Shown here piece by piece: positions 6,677 through 14,593 of a stretch of DNA of 20,014 nucleotides (position 1 is its first letter; each line of letters opens with the position of its first letter). The DNA lies in the NCBI GenBank assembly GCA_041476545.1, contig JBGOTP010000052.1:1-20014 (forward strand), written 5' to 3'. Source of the stretch: JBGOTP01 sp041476545. Its GTDB lineage: Bacteria > Acidobacteriota > Vicinamibacteria > Vicinamibacterales > CAVVIG01. Under the pieces are notes generated by a model. That model saw only the letters and a list, made by a program, of their open reading frames with translations. It was not told where the DNA came from and did no database searches. The translations under genes were made by a program, and so were the position numbers.

Positions 6677-7518
6677 CAGGTCACAATCTCCACCCCGCGG
6701 ACGCGCCGCTCGAGAACCACGCCGGAGAGCACAATCAGGCCGGCGATCACCGCAAGCGACAGCGGCCAGGGCGTCGTGTACTGCGGCGGCACGCGGAAGA
6801 TGGCCGAGCCGAGCTGCGTCATGTCGGCCGAGAGCGAGACCCACGCGAAGTCGGTGCCGCCGGTAACCTGTCGGAGGACAGCGTAGATCGCCTGCGTCAG
6901 GAAGATCACGGCGGCGTAGAGAATCGCCACATACCGGCTGCTCTTGGACAGCGACGACAGCGCCAGCATGGTCGACGAAAACGTCAACGCCTGAACGAAC
7001 GAGAAGAGCGCAATCGCCGGCAGCAGATGGCTGTTGTCTCGGAAGAACGTCAGATTCCCCGTGAACAGTATCTGCAGCAGGAGGAGCAGCAATCCCGGTA
7101 CTCCCGTGACGAGGAGCAGGAACACCATCAGGACCGCCAGCTTGCCGAAAATGTACTCCGACCGCATGAGTGGCTTCGATAGATAGATCTGCAGCGCATT
7201 CGCGCGGCGATCGTTGGCGATGAGGCCGGACCCCACATACACCGTGATGAAGAACACCCAGAGGTTCTGCTGGCCGAGGAAATCCAGGAACGTCGTGGGG
7301 CTGACCCTGAGCAGGGTCGCCGCCTGAGGAACGCTGGTCGAAAAGTAGATCTGTCCGGCACGACCGAGAAACGGCACCCAGGCGAGCAGCAGCAATCCCA
7401 TGAAGGGCTTCTTCCCGAACATCGTGCGCACGCCGGCCCGCACGATGACAATCCATCGCCGTCCGAGCGCCGACCGCTCGCCGTCGTAGTGCCGATAGCC
7501 CTGGTCATGAATGGGCAT
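6676..7518 (-). CDS. ABC-2 type transporter permease (MPIHDQGYR type)
   Basis: A 280-residue membrane protein with a conserved-looking cytoplasmic N-terminus, MPIHDQGYRHYDGERSALG, then six likely transmembrane segments. The coupling motif GSGLIANDRRANALQIYLSKP (about residues 96-116) is the ABC-2 equivalent of LIADE in its partner, and it is followed by EYIFGKL. The ATG is 3 bases after the TGA of the upstream ATPase gene, and the end overlaps the downstream ATPase start by one base, so it sits inside a coupled operon. In many bacteria genes with this N-terminus lie beside an ATPase of the type at 7522-8565, which makes that ATPase its likely partner. The substrate is unknown. Confidence 0.88.
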   Translation of the reverse strand: MPIHDQGYRHYDGERSALGRRWIVIVRAGVRTMFGKKPFMGLLLLAWVPFLGRAGQIYFSTSVPQAATLLRVSPTTFLDFLGQQNLWVFFITVYVGSGLIANDRRANALQIYLSKPLMRSEYIFGKLAVLMVFLLLVTGVPGLLLLLLQILFTGNLTFFRDNSHLLPAIALFSFVQALTFSSTMLALSSLSKSSRYVAILYAAVIFLTQAIYAVLRQVTGGTDFAWVSLSADMTQLGSAIFRVPPQYTTPWPLSLAVIAGLIVLSGVVLERRVRGVEIVT

Positions 7519-7521
7519 CGG

Positions 7522-8565
7522 TCACTCTTCTCCGATGGCTCGCGCAAACACGTCTTCGAGTGTCGGGACACTCGGCCGCAGGTGACGAATCTGGACGCGC
7601 GCGGCCGCCGCAATGCGAAAGATGTCGCGTGCGCCGCTGTTGACAGTGTTGCCAGGGTTGTCAGGGTCGTCCGGCACGAACACGCGCATCACGTCGTCGT
7701 CGGTGGCGTGACATTCAAGACCCGCGACGCGCAACTGTTCGAGAAACGCATCGAACGTGATGCCCGCGACAGCCGACCGCCCGGCGCTCGCTGACAGGCC
7801 GGCGTCAGCCGATAGGCCTGCGCCAGCTGACATGCCGGCGCCAGCCGGTATTTTGAAGCGCAATTCGAATACGCGGCCTCGAGGCTGCTTCAGTCCCGCG
7901 ATCGGCCCCTCGGTGGCGATCTGTCCCTTGTCCATCACCACGACATGGCTGCAGGTGTATTCAACATCGGGCAAGAGATGCGAGGAGACGATGACGTTGA
8001 CGTTCTTGGCGTGCGCGAGGTCGCGTACAAGTTCGAGCATCTCGTCCCGGCCTCTTGGGTCCATGCCATTGGTGGGTTCGTCAAGAAACACGAGATCCGG
8101 ATCGTGCACCAATGCCTGCGCCAGCTTGATTCGCTGCTTCATCCCGGTCGAATACGTCTCGACGTTCCGGTACCGCGCCTCGCCGAGGCCCACATAGAAC
8201 AGCACTTCGTGCGCCCGCTGCATCGCGTCGACACGCGGCAGCCCCGCAAGTTCGCCGCAGTAGGCGACGAAGGACACGGCGTTCATGCCTGGAATGTGGG
8301 AATCGGTTTCCGGCATGTACCCGACGCGGGCGCGAATCTGCAGCGCCGACCTGGCCACATCGAGCCCGAGCACCTGCATCCGGCCGCGGCTCGGCGCCAC
8401 GAGACCGAGCAGGCACTTGATCATCGAGCTCTTGCCGGCGCCGTTCGGTCCGAGCAGACCCACCGCACCAGCCGGAAACGCGGTCGTGACGTCCCGCAGG
8501 GCTGCCTGCCGGCCGTACATGACCGTGACGTTGTCGAGGGTAACGACCGGATCCACTTCGGGCAC
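7522..8565 (-). CDS. ABC transporter ATP-binding protein with in-frame tandem repeats
   Basis: A 347-residue ABC ATPase with Walker A GPNGAGKSS (39-47), YMPETD at the Q-loop, signature YSTGM (138-142), Walker B VFLDEP (Asp162, Glu163) and H-loop His196. It starts with GTG at 8565. Compared with its neighbour ATPase it has about 30 extra residues at 241-268, made of a degenerate six-residue repeat of the AG-x-SA-x type, and a shorter D/N/P/G repeat near residues 297-309. Both lie in the C-terminal region beyond the nucleotide-binding domain, where a length change may be tolerated. A TATAAT at 8573-8578 sits seven bases before the start, so this is probably the first gene of the exporter operon and possibly leaderless. 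The stop is 3 bases before the permease start. Confidence 0.92.
   Translation of the reverse strand: MPEVDPVVTLDNVTVMYGRQAALRDVTTAFPAGAVGLLGPNGAGKSSMIKCLLGLVAPSRGRMQVLGLDVARSALQIRARVGYMPETDSHIPGMNAVSFVAYCGELAGLPRVDAMQRAHEVLFYVGLGEARYRNVETYSTGMKQRIKLAQALVHDPDLVFLDEPTNGMDPRGRDEMLELVRDLAHAKNVNVIVSSHLLPDVEYTCSHVVVMDKGQIATEGPIAGLKQPRGRVFELRFKIPAGAGMSAGAGLSADAGLSASAGRSAVAGITFDAFLEQLRVAGLECHATDDDVMRVFVPDDPDNPGNTVNSGARDIFRIAAAARVQIRHLRPSVPTLEDVFARAIGEE
7639..7674. repeat. 9-bp degenerate tandem repeat within the ABC ATPase gene
   Basis: Four consecutive nonamers: GTTGACAGT, GTTGCCAGG, GTTGTCAGG, GTCGTCCGG. On the coding (minus) strand they give three-residue units such as DNP, GNT and VNS. Being a multiple of three bases, they keep the frame. 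Confidence 0.6.
7766..7849. repeat. 18-bp minisatellite-like tandem repeat within the ABC ATPase gene
   Basis: Four full units and one partial unit of 18 bp, aligned as GCG-x-CAGCC-x-A-x-x-x-CCG: starts at 7766, 7784, 7802, 7820 and 7838. They encode the AG-x-SA-x peptide repeat on the minus strand. Units differ at several bases, so the array is not recent. Confidence 0.75.
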
Positions 8566-8572
8566 CGAAGGG

Positions 8573-8578
8573 ATTATA
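8573..8578 (-). promoter_or_regulatory. -10 element (TATAAT) before the ABC exporter operon
   Basis: A perfect TATAAT on the minus strand ends seven bases before the GTG start of the ABC ATPase. A weak TGGACC lies 19 bases upstream as a possible -35. Transcription from here would begin at or next to the start codon, implying a leaderless or nearly leaderless mRNA. Confidence 0.45.
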
Positions 8579-8617
8579 CGGATGCCGGAGAGAATAAGGT
8601 CCAGGACCGATGCGCGG

Positions 8618-9508
8618 CTAGCGGCGCGTCCGGACCTGAACCTTCATGTTCTTCCGGGCGACCGTGACTCGAAGGGTCCTGATCTGCTTCGATGACTTCG
8701 GAGCCACATAGCTGACCAGATAGTACTGGCTCAGGTCGCGCAGGACCGTTTCGACGGCTGACGAGAAATTGGAGTTCGCGCTGAACGTGCCGCCCCCGGT
8801 CAGGTCGGTGATGTATCCGCCCTGCGTCGTATCGAGCCGAGCCGGAATCGCCGCGTAGGCCGCCGCGTGGGTGCGAGCCATCTCTCTCAGCACATTCACC
8901 CAATTCGGGTACTTGTCCCGCGGGGCGGTCGACTCCCGCTCCAGGATGGCGCACACACCTTGTGACCCGATGCAGACGAACGCCTTGCGCCGTCCTGGCA
9001 ACGTCTCCTGCCACTGGCGCGACATCCTGGTCATCAGCTGCAGCATGTCCTCCTGAGTCTCGTTCTCGAAGTACGGCTTCGACCCGGCGTGGAAGCTCGC
9101 AATGCGGGAGAGGGCCAGCTGCTGGGTGGGCGTTTCGTCGGGTGTCCCATGGAGGGACATGACCGACAGCGTGTCGCCGGGTCCCGCATTCGACGCGAAG
9201 AGGTTGGCAATCGTCTGAATCGCCGACGTGCCTGCCATCGGCACTCCGGCATCGTCGAGGATGATGAAGATGGTGCGACCATTTTCCTTCGTCATCCCGT
9301 TGGCCGTCACGCCGGTGACGGTCTTGATCTCCACCTTCTTGCCATCGTCCTGAATCTGAAATTCGTCGGCCCTGAGATCCGTGATGGGTCCGTTGTTGTC
9401 GCTGACCGCAACGTCAAGCTGGACGATGTCCGACGGTGCCTGCGTCGTGGGAGAGGCGCCGGCAACCAACCACACCGCAACGGCGGCGACGAGTACTCGA
9501 CGGGTCAT
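8618..9508 (-). CDS. VWFA-related secreted protein (Acidobacteria-type)
   Basis: A 296-residue exported protein. An SD (TGGAGGT, 6-nt spacer) precedes the ATG at 9508, giving MTRRVLVAAVAVWLVAGA as signal peptide; an ATG at 9538 in the same frame is less well supported. After the signal come DIVQLDVAVSDNNGPITDL and EFQIQDDGKKVEI, then a VWA-like fold with TIFIILDDAG at the metal-site position (not a canonical DxSxS), MSLHG, and a C-terminal YYLVSYV strand. This architecture matches the VWFA-related domain family (TIGR03436-like) common in Acidobacteriota. It is likely periplasmic or secreted and mediates binding; no partner can be named. It sits just upstream of the ABC exporter genes, separated by 52 bases with a promoter-like TATAAT. 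Confidence 0.82.
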   Translation of the reverse strand: MTRRVLVAAVAVWLVAGASPTTQAPSDIVQLDVAVSDNNGPITDLRADEFQIQDDGKKVEIKTVTGVTANGMTKENGRTIFIILDDAGVPMAGTSAIQTIANLFASNAGPGDTLSVMSLHGTPDETPTQQLALSRIASFHAGSKPYFENETQEDMLQLMTRMSRQWQETLPGRRKAFVCIGSQGVCAILERESTAPRDKYPNWVNVLREMARTHAAAYAAIPARLDTTQGGYITDLTGGGTFSANSNFSSAVETVLRDLSQYYLVSYVAPKSSKQIRTLRVTVARKNMKVQVRTRR

Positions 9509-9552
9509 GAGAAACCTCCAGGGAAGCCGGGTGCTCATTTATCCTGCATACC

Positions 9553-9990
9553 TTAGGGGTTCTTCAGAGACAACTCAAGGGCCTTGTGAATGACCGCGAC
9601 GGCGGTGGCGGCGACCCTGTAGGCGGACAATTCTGCCGCGTCGACCCAGCGGGCGTCCGCGGCGTCTGAACTGCTGACCAGCCGGCGATCGCCGAGCGGT
9701 CTGCACACATAGTCCACGACAACGTAGTGATACTCGACCCGGCCGTCTGGCGTCCGGTGCACGCGGTCCAGCACCTCGATGACGGGACCAGCCTCTACCT
9801 CGAGTCCGGTCTCCTCGCGCACTTCTCGGACGATCGCCGCCTGCAGCGTTTCGCCGAGCTCCACAGCCCCACCAGGCAGACTCCATTCACCCTGCAGCGG
9901 CTCGTGTGCCCGCTTCACGAGCACGATGCGATCGCCGTCAAGAATGACGGCGCCGACGCCGACGACCGGCTGTTCGGGAAACCTTCTCAA
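9553..9990 (-). CDS. Nudix hydrolase
   Basis: A 145-residue Nudix enzyme with the complete box GX5EX7REUXEEXGU at residues 41-63 (Gly41, Glu47, Arg55-Glu56, Glu59-Glu60, Gly62), which binds the divalent metal and cleaves a nucleoside-diphosphate-linked substrate. VGVGAVILDGDRIVLVKRAH before it and ARWVDAAEL after it fit a MutT/ADP-ribose-pyrophosphatase-like protein; the substrate cannot be read. The start is a TTG at 9990 (MRRFPEQPVV); no ATG or GTG is available close upstream, although the frame is open. GGGAG lies directly before it, and AGGA about 9 bases upstream is a better-spaced SD. It follows tsaD on the same strand after 64 bases. Confidence 0.9.
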   Translation of the reverse strand: MRRFPEQPVVGVGAVILDGDRIVLVKRAHEPLQGEWSLPGGAVELGETLQAAIVREVREETGLEVEAGPVIEVLDRVHRTPDGRVEYHYVVVDYVCRPLGDRRLVSSSDAADARWVDAAELSAYRVAATAVAVIHKALELSLKNP

Positions 9991-10054
9991 CTCCCGAATT
10001 CCTGGAGGGCTCTCGTGCTGAATCGCGGGTCGCCTGTGTGAAGGTGCATCTGAC

Positions 10055-11143
10055 TCACAGAGGGAGTGCGGCGTCCGCGTTGAAATCGAGCGACGCGGTG
10101 ATCCCGGCGCGGAACTTTCGCAATCCCGCCGCGGCGATCATCGCGGCGTTGTCGGTCGACAGCGCGAGGCTTGGGACAAACGTGGGAAGATCGCGCGCGT
10201 CGCCGTACGATTTGAGCGCCGCGCGCAGGCGGCTGTTGGCGGACACGCCACCGGCAATTCCAACGCTCCTCGCCTGGTAGCGCCGCGCGGCGGCACACAA
10301 CCGGTCAATCAACGCGCTCACGACCACCCGCTGAAAGCTGGCGCACACGTCGGCAGTCTCTCCCTCGGAGAGACGGGGTCGGGAGTCTTTTTCCGAGTCG
10401 CCCGTGAAAGAGACTCCCGACCGCTTTGTCATCACGTACCGCGAGACCGCCGTCTTGAGACCGCTGAAGCTGAAATCGAGATCGCCCTTCAGTTCGGGCG
10501 CGTTGCGATCGGTGTGCGTAAGACGCGTCGTGGGGAGAGCGACGGCCCGATCGTTCCCGTCGCGAGCCAGTCGATCGACCACGGGACCGCCGGGATATCC
10601 AAGGCCCAGCAGCTTGGCGACCTTGTCGTAGGCCTCTCCGGCCGCGTCGTCACGCGTGCGGCTGAGAAGCTGGTACGCCCCGGGCTCGCGCACGAGATAC
10701 AAACTCGTGTGTCCGCCTGACACCACCAGAACCACAGCGGGAATCGGCAGCTCGCCGTGCTCGAGGACGAGAGATTCGATGTGGCCCGCCAGGTGGTGCA
10801 CGGCGACGAGCGGCAGTCCGGCCGCCACCGACGCCGCCTTGGCGAACGACGCGCCGACAAGAAGAGACCCGACGAGCCCCGGTCCCTGCGTGACGGCGAC
10901 CGCGCCCAGACTGCGCCACGAGACCCCCGCCTCTCGGAGCGCTCGTTCGACCACGCCGCAAATGTCGCGAATGTGCTGCCGCGAGGCCAGTTCCGGCACC
11001 ACGCCACCCCACTCACGATGAATCGGGATCTGCGAGGCGACGACGCTGGACCGGACGATCCAGGGGCGGACGGCGTCGCCCGTCTCCTCGACAACGGCGG
11101 CCGCCGTTTCATCGCACGAGGTTTCAATGCCGAGCATGAGCAT
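10055..11143 (-). CDS. tsaD: tRNA N6-adenosine threonylcarbamoyltransferase
   Basis: A 362-residue TsaD (Gcp/YgjD), which transfers the threonylcarbamoyl group from TC-AMP to A37 of ANN-decoding tRNAs, working with TsaB and TsaE. The N-terminus MLMLGIETSCDETA is typical. The metal-binding HxxxH is His117-His121 (VAVHHLAGHIES), SGGHTSLYL follows, and the C-terminal STDNAAMIAAAG carries the last ligand Asp. The ATG at 11143 is preferred; a GTG at 11161 would add six residues. Neither has a clear SD. The loop at about residues 241-263 (RSGVSFTGDSEKDSRPRLSEG) looks longer than usual and is encoded by a double palindrome (separate entry). The gene is normally essential, so the loop must be tolerated. 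It begins 27 bases after mtnA and is probably transcribed with it. Confidence 0.95.
   Translation of the reverse strand: MLMLGIETSCDETAAAVVEETGDAVRPWIVRSSVVASQIPIHREWGGVVPELASRQHIRDICGVVERALREAGVSWRSLGAVAVTQGPGLVGSLLVGASFAKAASVAAGLPLVAVHHLAGHIESLVLEHGELPIPAVVLVVSGGHTSLYLVREPGAYQLLSRTRDDAAGEAYDKVAKLLGLGYPGGPVVDRLARDGNDRAVALPTTRLTHTDRNAPELKGDLDFSFSGLKTAVSRYVMTKRSGVSFTGDSEKDSRPRLSEGETADVCASFQRVVVSALIDRLCAAARRYQARSVGIAGGVSANSRLRAALKSYGDARDLPTFVPSLALSTDNAAMIAAAGLRKFRAGITASLDFNADAALPL
10356..10422. repeat. Double palindromic element inside tsaD
   Basis: Two adjacent hairpins. The first is GTCTCTCC (10356-10363) with GGAGAGAC (10367-10374), a perfect 8-bp stem with a 3-nt loop. The second is GGTCGGGAGTCT (10377-10388) with AGACTCCCGACC (10411-10422), a perfect 12-bp stem. 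It extends inward to 17 bp (10377-10393 with 10406-10422) with one T/G mismatch and a 12-nt loop. The whole lies in frame in tsaD, encoding a surface-loop-like Ser/Gly/Glu-rich peptide. Confidence 0.8.
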
Positions 11144-11170
11144 ATTGACGCCGGACGCCACTACTGTGTG

Positions 11171-12214
11171 TTACGTGCTGAACGCGCGTTTCAGCGACTC
11201 GGTGTACGGCGCCCGGAAGATCCCCTTTTCCGTGATGATCCCAGCAATGAACGTCGCCGGCGTGACATCGAAGGCCGGATTCCAGACACGCGCGCCGTCC
11301 GGCGCAAGCTGGACGCCGCTCATATGCGTCACTTCTTTCGTATTCCGCTCTTCTATGGGAATATGCGGACCGTCCGGCGTCCTCAGATCGATCGTCGATA
11401 GGGGCGCGGCAACGTAAAAAGGGATCGCGTGCTCGCGCGCGAGGACGGCGACGCTGTACGTGCCGATCTTATTGGCGGTGTCGCCATTGGCCGCGACGCG
11501 ATCGGCACCAACGACGACAAAGTTCACGCGACCCTGGTACATCAAGGCACCCGCCATGCTATCGGTGATCACGGTCGTGTCGATACCGTCACGCAGGAGC
11601 TCCCAGGCGGTCAGGCGCGCACCTTGCAGGAACGGGCGCGTCTCGTCCGCGAACACGGCGACGCGCTTGCCCGCTTCGACGGCGCCGCGCACGACACCGA
11701 GAGCCGTGCCATAGCCGGCGGTGGCCAGCGCACCGGCATTGCAGTGCGTGAGGATCCGTGCGTCGGCCGGCACGACGGCGGCCCCGAAGGCCCCCATGGC
11801 CCGGCAACTCGCCACGTCCTCGTCGTGGATGGCGCCGGCCTCGCAATCGAGCCGGGCTTTGATCTGGTCCACGGATTCGCCGGCTTCCGCGGCAGTCGCG
11901 AATGTCCGCTTCATGCGCTCGATCGCCCAGAACAGGTTCACGGCCGTTGGCCGGGTCGCGGCCATCAGTTCGCACGTCGTGTAGAACTCGGCGGCGAGCT
12001 TCTGCGTGCCGGTCGCCCGGCTGCTCCGCACACCGATGGCGATGCCCATCGCCGCCGCCACGCCGATCGCCGGCGCGCCGCGAATCACCATCGTCCTGAT
12101 CGCACGGGCGACCTCGCCGGCACTCTTGCAGCGCACATAGATCTCCCGGGCCGGCAGTTTGCGCTGGTCGACCATGACAATGATGTCGCCTTCTCGCGCA
12201 ATGGTAGGAAGCAT
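11171..12214 (-). CDS. mtnA: S-methyl-5-thioribose-1-phosphate isomerase
   Basis: A 347-residue MtnA, which isomerises methylthioribose-1-phosphate to methylthioribulose-1-phosphate in the methionine salvage pathway. The catalytic Cys is in LTHCNAGALAT (Cys158 from this start) and the catalytic Asp in GADRVAANGDTANKIGTY (Asp238). RTMVIRGAPAIGVAAA and GTYSVAVLA are further family motifs. Two starts compete: ATG at 12214, ten bases after a GGAGG, or TTG at 12220, four bases after it. From the TTG the catalytic residues would be numbered Cys160 and Asp240. I chose the ATG. No other salvage genes are visible nearby. The stop lies just upstream of tsaD; the divergent HEAT gene starts about 75 bases away. 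Confidence 0.94.
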   Translation of the reverse strand: MLPTIAREGDIIVMVDQRKLPAREIYVRCKSAGEVARAIRTMVIRGAPAIGVAAAMGIAIGVRSSRATGTQKLAAEFYTTCELMAATRPTAVNLFWAIERMKRTFATAAEAGESVDQIKARLDCEAGAIHDEDVASCRAMGAFGAAVVPADARILTHCNAGALATAGYGTALGVVRGAVEAGKRVAVFADETRPFLQGARLTAWELLRDGIDTTVITDSMAGALMYQGRVNFVVVGADRVAANGDTANKIGTYSVAVLAREHAIPFYVAAPLSTIDLRTPDGPHIPIEERNTKEVTHMSGVQLAPDGARVWNPAFDVTPATFIAGIITEKGIFRAPYTESLKRAFST

Positions 12215-12244
12215 GTCCAATTGTCCTCCAGACTCCTTCTCCGC

Positions 12245-12250
12245 GATAAT
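12245..12250 (+). promoter_or_regulatory. Possible -10 element for the HEAT/HD-GYP operon
   Basis: GATAAT on the plus strand, with TTGTCC 18 bases upstream (12221-12226) as a possible -35. It lies about 40 bases before the ATG at 12290, in the short gap between the divergent mtnA and HEAT genes, the only place a promoter for this operon can sit without entering mtnA. Confidence 0.35.
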
Positions 12251-12289
12251 CTCTACGGGACCGTTTGGGACGCGTGATGCGCGACGCGG

Positions 12290-14593
12290 ATGGAGCGATG
12301 GAGTAGCAGCGTGAACCAGCCAGCGGCGGAGCCACTGTCACCGGCCGACAGCAGCCGTCTCATCGACTTTGCACGGGCGTGCAAGGGGGCCGCACGCGTC
12401 GTGACGCTGTACCCCAGCGGGCACCCAGCCATTGCCACCACCCTCGCACGCATCGTCCAGCTCACGTCGGCCGAAGAGCTGCCGGGGCCGCTGACCATCG
12501 GCGTGCTATCCGACAGCCTGATGCTCGACGGAAAGCCCCTCGTGCGAAGCGACCCGGCCATCGCTGAACTGGCAGCCCTGCTCCACGCACATCTGGTCGG
12601 CGAGCTGACGGTGCACCCCGGCGGGGACATCGAGGCGTGGCGCGCCTTTCTGCTTCTCGTCGGCCGATCACCGGACTCGGTCCGCGCCGAGGGGGGGATG
12701 GCGCGGCTCTGGATTGCCATGGCCGGCCGCCACGTCGCACTGCGGGAGATCGACTACGCGGAGGTCCTGCGTGAGCGCGGGGGTGTCTCGGCCGGCTGGG
12801 AACAGGTCATCGCGTCCTGTCTGGACGGCGACGCGTCCACGCCAGGCGAGGACGCTGTCCGCACGCTGCTCGATGCGGCCGGCGACGCGGGCGCCCTGGG
12901 CAGCCTGATGGTGGCGCTCGACACGCGCGGCACCGAGGCCGGCCACGGCATGAGCACCAGAGCCGCGGCGCTCGTGCGCCTGCTTCAGCGCATGGTCGAC
13001 GCCGTCAGGCAAACGTCGCCGGACCGTCTCCAGCCTATCATGCAGGACATGGCGACCGCCGTCGGACAGCTCTCTCCCGACATGCTGGCCTCGCTGCTGG
13101 CCGCCGGTTCCGAAGCGGGATCCATGTTTCGCGAAACAGCGGAAACGGACCGCGGATTGGCTACCGGATCAGGAATTGTCGATGCGGTCGTCAGCCACAT
13201 GTCGGACAACACGATCGCGGGTTTCGTTGCGCGCAATGCGCTCGCCGGCGACGCCTCGATCGATCGCGTGGCGCACGTGTTTCAAACGCTCGTCCAGGAT
13301 GGCGACCAGCGCGAGCGTCTGCTCACCATCGCGCACGACGATGCCCTGGCCTCTCCGGTCGGCGGCACAGAGGGCTTTGAAGAAGCCTGGGATCAGGTCG
13401 CGCAGAAGATGCTGACGTCCTATTCGGACAAGCCGTTCGTCTCGGACCAGTACGCGCGCGAGCTCACGAGCGCCCGGACGCAAGTCGTGGACATCGCACA
13501 GATGCACGATGACCCGCCCGAGCGCCTGAACACCTGGATGGGCACGATCGCCACCAATGAGCTTCGCGCGCTGGATCTCGCCCTCGTGCTGGATCTCCTG
13601 CGCATTGAAGAGCGCCCGGAGCGCTGGGCGACGCTGATGCGACCGGTCGTGGCGCTGCTCGAAGATCTATGGCTCGTCGGAGACATCGACGCCGCGGAGA
13701 CCTTGCTGGCGACGCTCGTGCGTGAGACCAAAGCAGAGGCATCGCCGGAGCGCCGGCAGGCGGCGCTCATCGGCATTGACGTGCTCGTGGCCGGACCGAT
13801 GATGCAGCACATCGTCGCGCATCTGGCCACGCTTGATGAGGAGCCGTACGAGCGGGTCAAGGCGATGTGCCTCTCGATCGGCGAGGTGCTGATTCGGCCG
13901 CTGGCGGAAGCCCTGACAGCGGAGACCCACACCCGCACGCGCGAGCGTCTTGCCGCCATTCTGATCGGGTTCGGGGCCGTGGGCCGGCGCGAAGTGGAGC
14001 GTCTGAAGCAGTCGCCGAATGCGGCGGTCCGCAGAACGGCCATCTACCTGCTGCGGGAATTCGGCGGAAGCGAGGCGCTGCCGGGACTCACGGAGCTGCT
14101 GGACGATTCGGAGCCGGAGGTACGGCGCGAGGCGGTACGGGCCATTCTCAACATCGGCAGCGAGCCGGCGTTCCGTGTCCTGGAGCAGGCGCTGACCAAT
14201 GGGACGGCTGCGGGGCGTGAAGCGATCATGCACTCGCTCGGGCACGTGCGCGACGAGCGCGCGACGCCCCTCTTTGCGTACCTGCTCCGGCACGTCAATC
14301 ATCGGGGTCCGCTCGTATCGATTCATCTGCGCGCGATCGAAGCACTCGGCACGCTGAAGGATCCCGCGGGGGTACCCGCGCTCAAGGAGGCTCTGTACCG
14401 AGGCGAGTGGTGGGCGCCGCGACGCACGGCTCTTCTTCGCAGGACGGCGGCGGCGGCCCTGGCCCGGATCGGCACGCCGGAGGCGGGCGGCGTCCTAGAC
14501 GATGCGATCCAATCGGGATCGCGCCTGGTCCGGACGGCCGCGCGGACACACGCACTGTCGCGCCGTCGACCGTCGAGCGGAGACCAGTCGTGA
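12290..14593 (+). CDS. HEAT-repeat protein with an N-terminal module shared with the adjacent HD-GYP protein
   Basis: A 767-residue soluble protein, first gene of a three-gene operon. Residues about 20-125 form a module resembling the N-terminus of the HD-GYP gene: LYPSGHP (40-46), IGVLSDSLMLDGKPL (70-84), then a helical part. The middle (about 160-545) is helical and unassigned. About 550-755 carries HEAT-like repeats (NAAVRRTAIYLLREFGG, EPEVRREAVRAILNIGS and others), which normally form a curved scaffold for protein binding. No enzymatic motif is visible. A GTG at 12311 preceded by GATGGAG is an alternative start that would remove seven residues. The stop overlaps the HD-GYP GTG start by four bases. 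The product probably acts as a regulatory or scaffold partner of the HD-GYP protein; that is inference. Confidence 0.8.
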   Translation: MERWSSSVNQPAAEPLSPADSSRLIDFARACKGAARVVTLYPSGHPAIATTLARIVQLTSAEELPGPLTIGVLSDSLMLDGKPLVRSDPAIAELAALLHAHLVGELTVHPGGDIEAWRAFLLLVGRSPDSVRAEGGMARLWIAMAGRHVALREIDYAEVLRERGGVSAGWEQVIASCLDGDASTPGEDAVRTLLDAAGDAGALGSLMVALDTRGTEAGHGMSTRAAALVRLLQRMVDAVRQTSPDRLQPIMQDMATAVGQLSPDMLASLLAAGSEAGSMFRETAETDRGLATGSGIVDAVVSHMSDNTIAGFVARNALAGDASIDRVAHVFQTLVQDGDQRERLLTIAHDDALASPVGGTEGFEEAWDQVAQKMLTSYSDKPFVSDQYARELTSARTQVVDIAQMHDDPPERLNTWMGTIATNELRALDLALVLDLLRIEERPERWATLMRPVVALLEDLWLVGDIDAAETLLATLVRETKAEASPERRQAALIGIDVLVAGPMMQHIVAHLATLDEEPYERVKAMCLSIGEVLIRPLAEALTAETHTRTRERLAAILIGFGAVGRREVERLKQSPNAAVRRTAIYLLREFGGSEALPGLTELLDDSEPEVRREAVRAILNIGSEPAFRVLEQALTNGTAAGREAIMHSLGHVRDERATPLFAYLLRHVNHRGPLVSIHLRAIEALGTLKDPAGVPALKEALYRGEWWAPRRTALLRRTAAAALARIGTPEAGGVLDDAIQSGSRLVRTAARTHALSRRRPSSGDQS

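Noticed and set aside
5813..6886. Long plus-strand open frame (357 codons) opposite the ABC ATPase
   Set aside because: It is antisense to a well-supported ABC gene, shows no family motifs and is Arg/His-rich, as expected from a shadow in high-GC DNA.
11429..12277. Plus-strand open frame (282 codons) opposite mtnA
   Set aside because: MtnA on the other strand has all catalytic residues; the shadow shows none.
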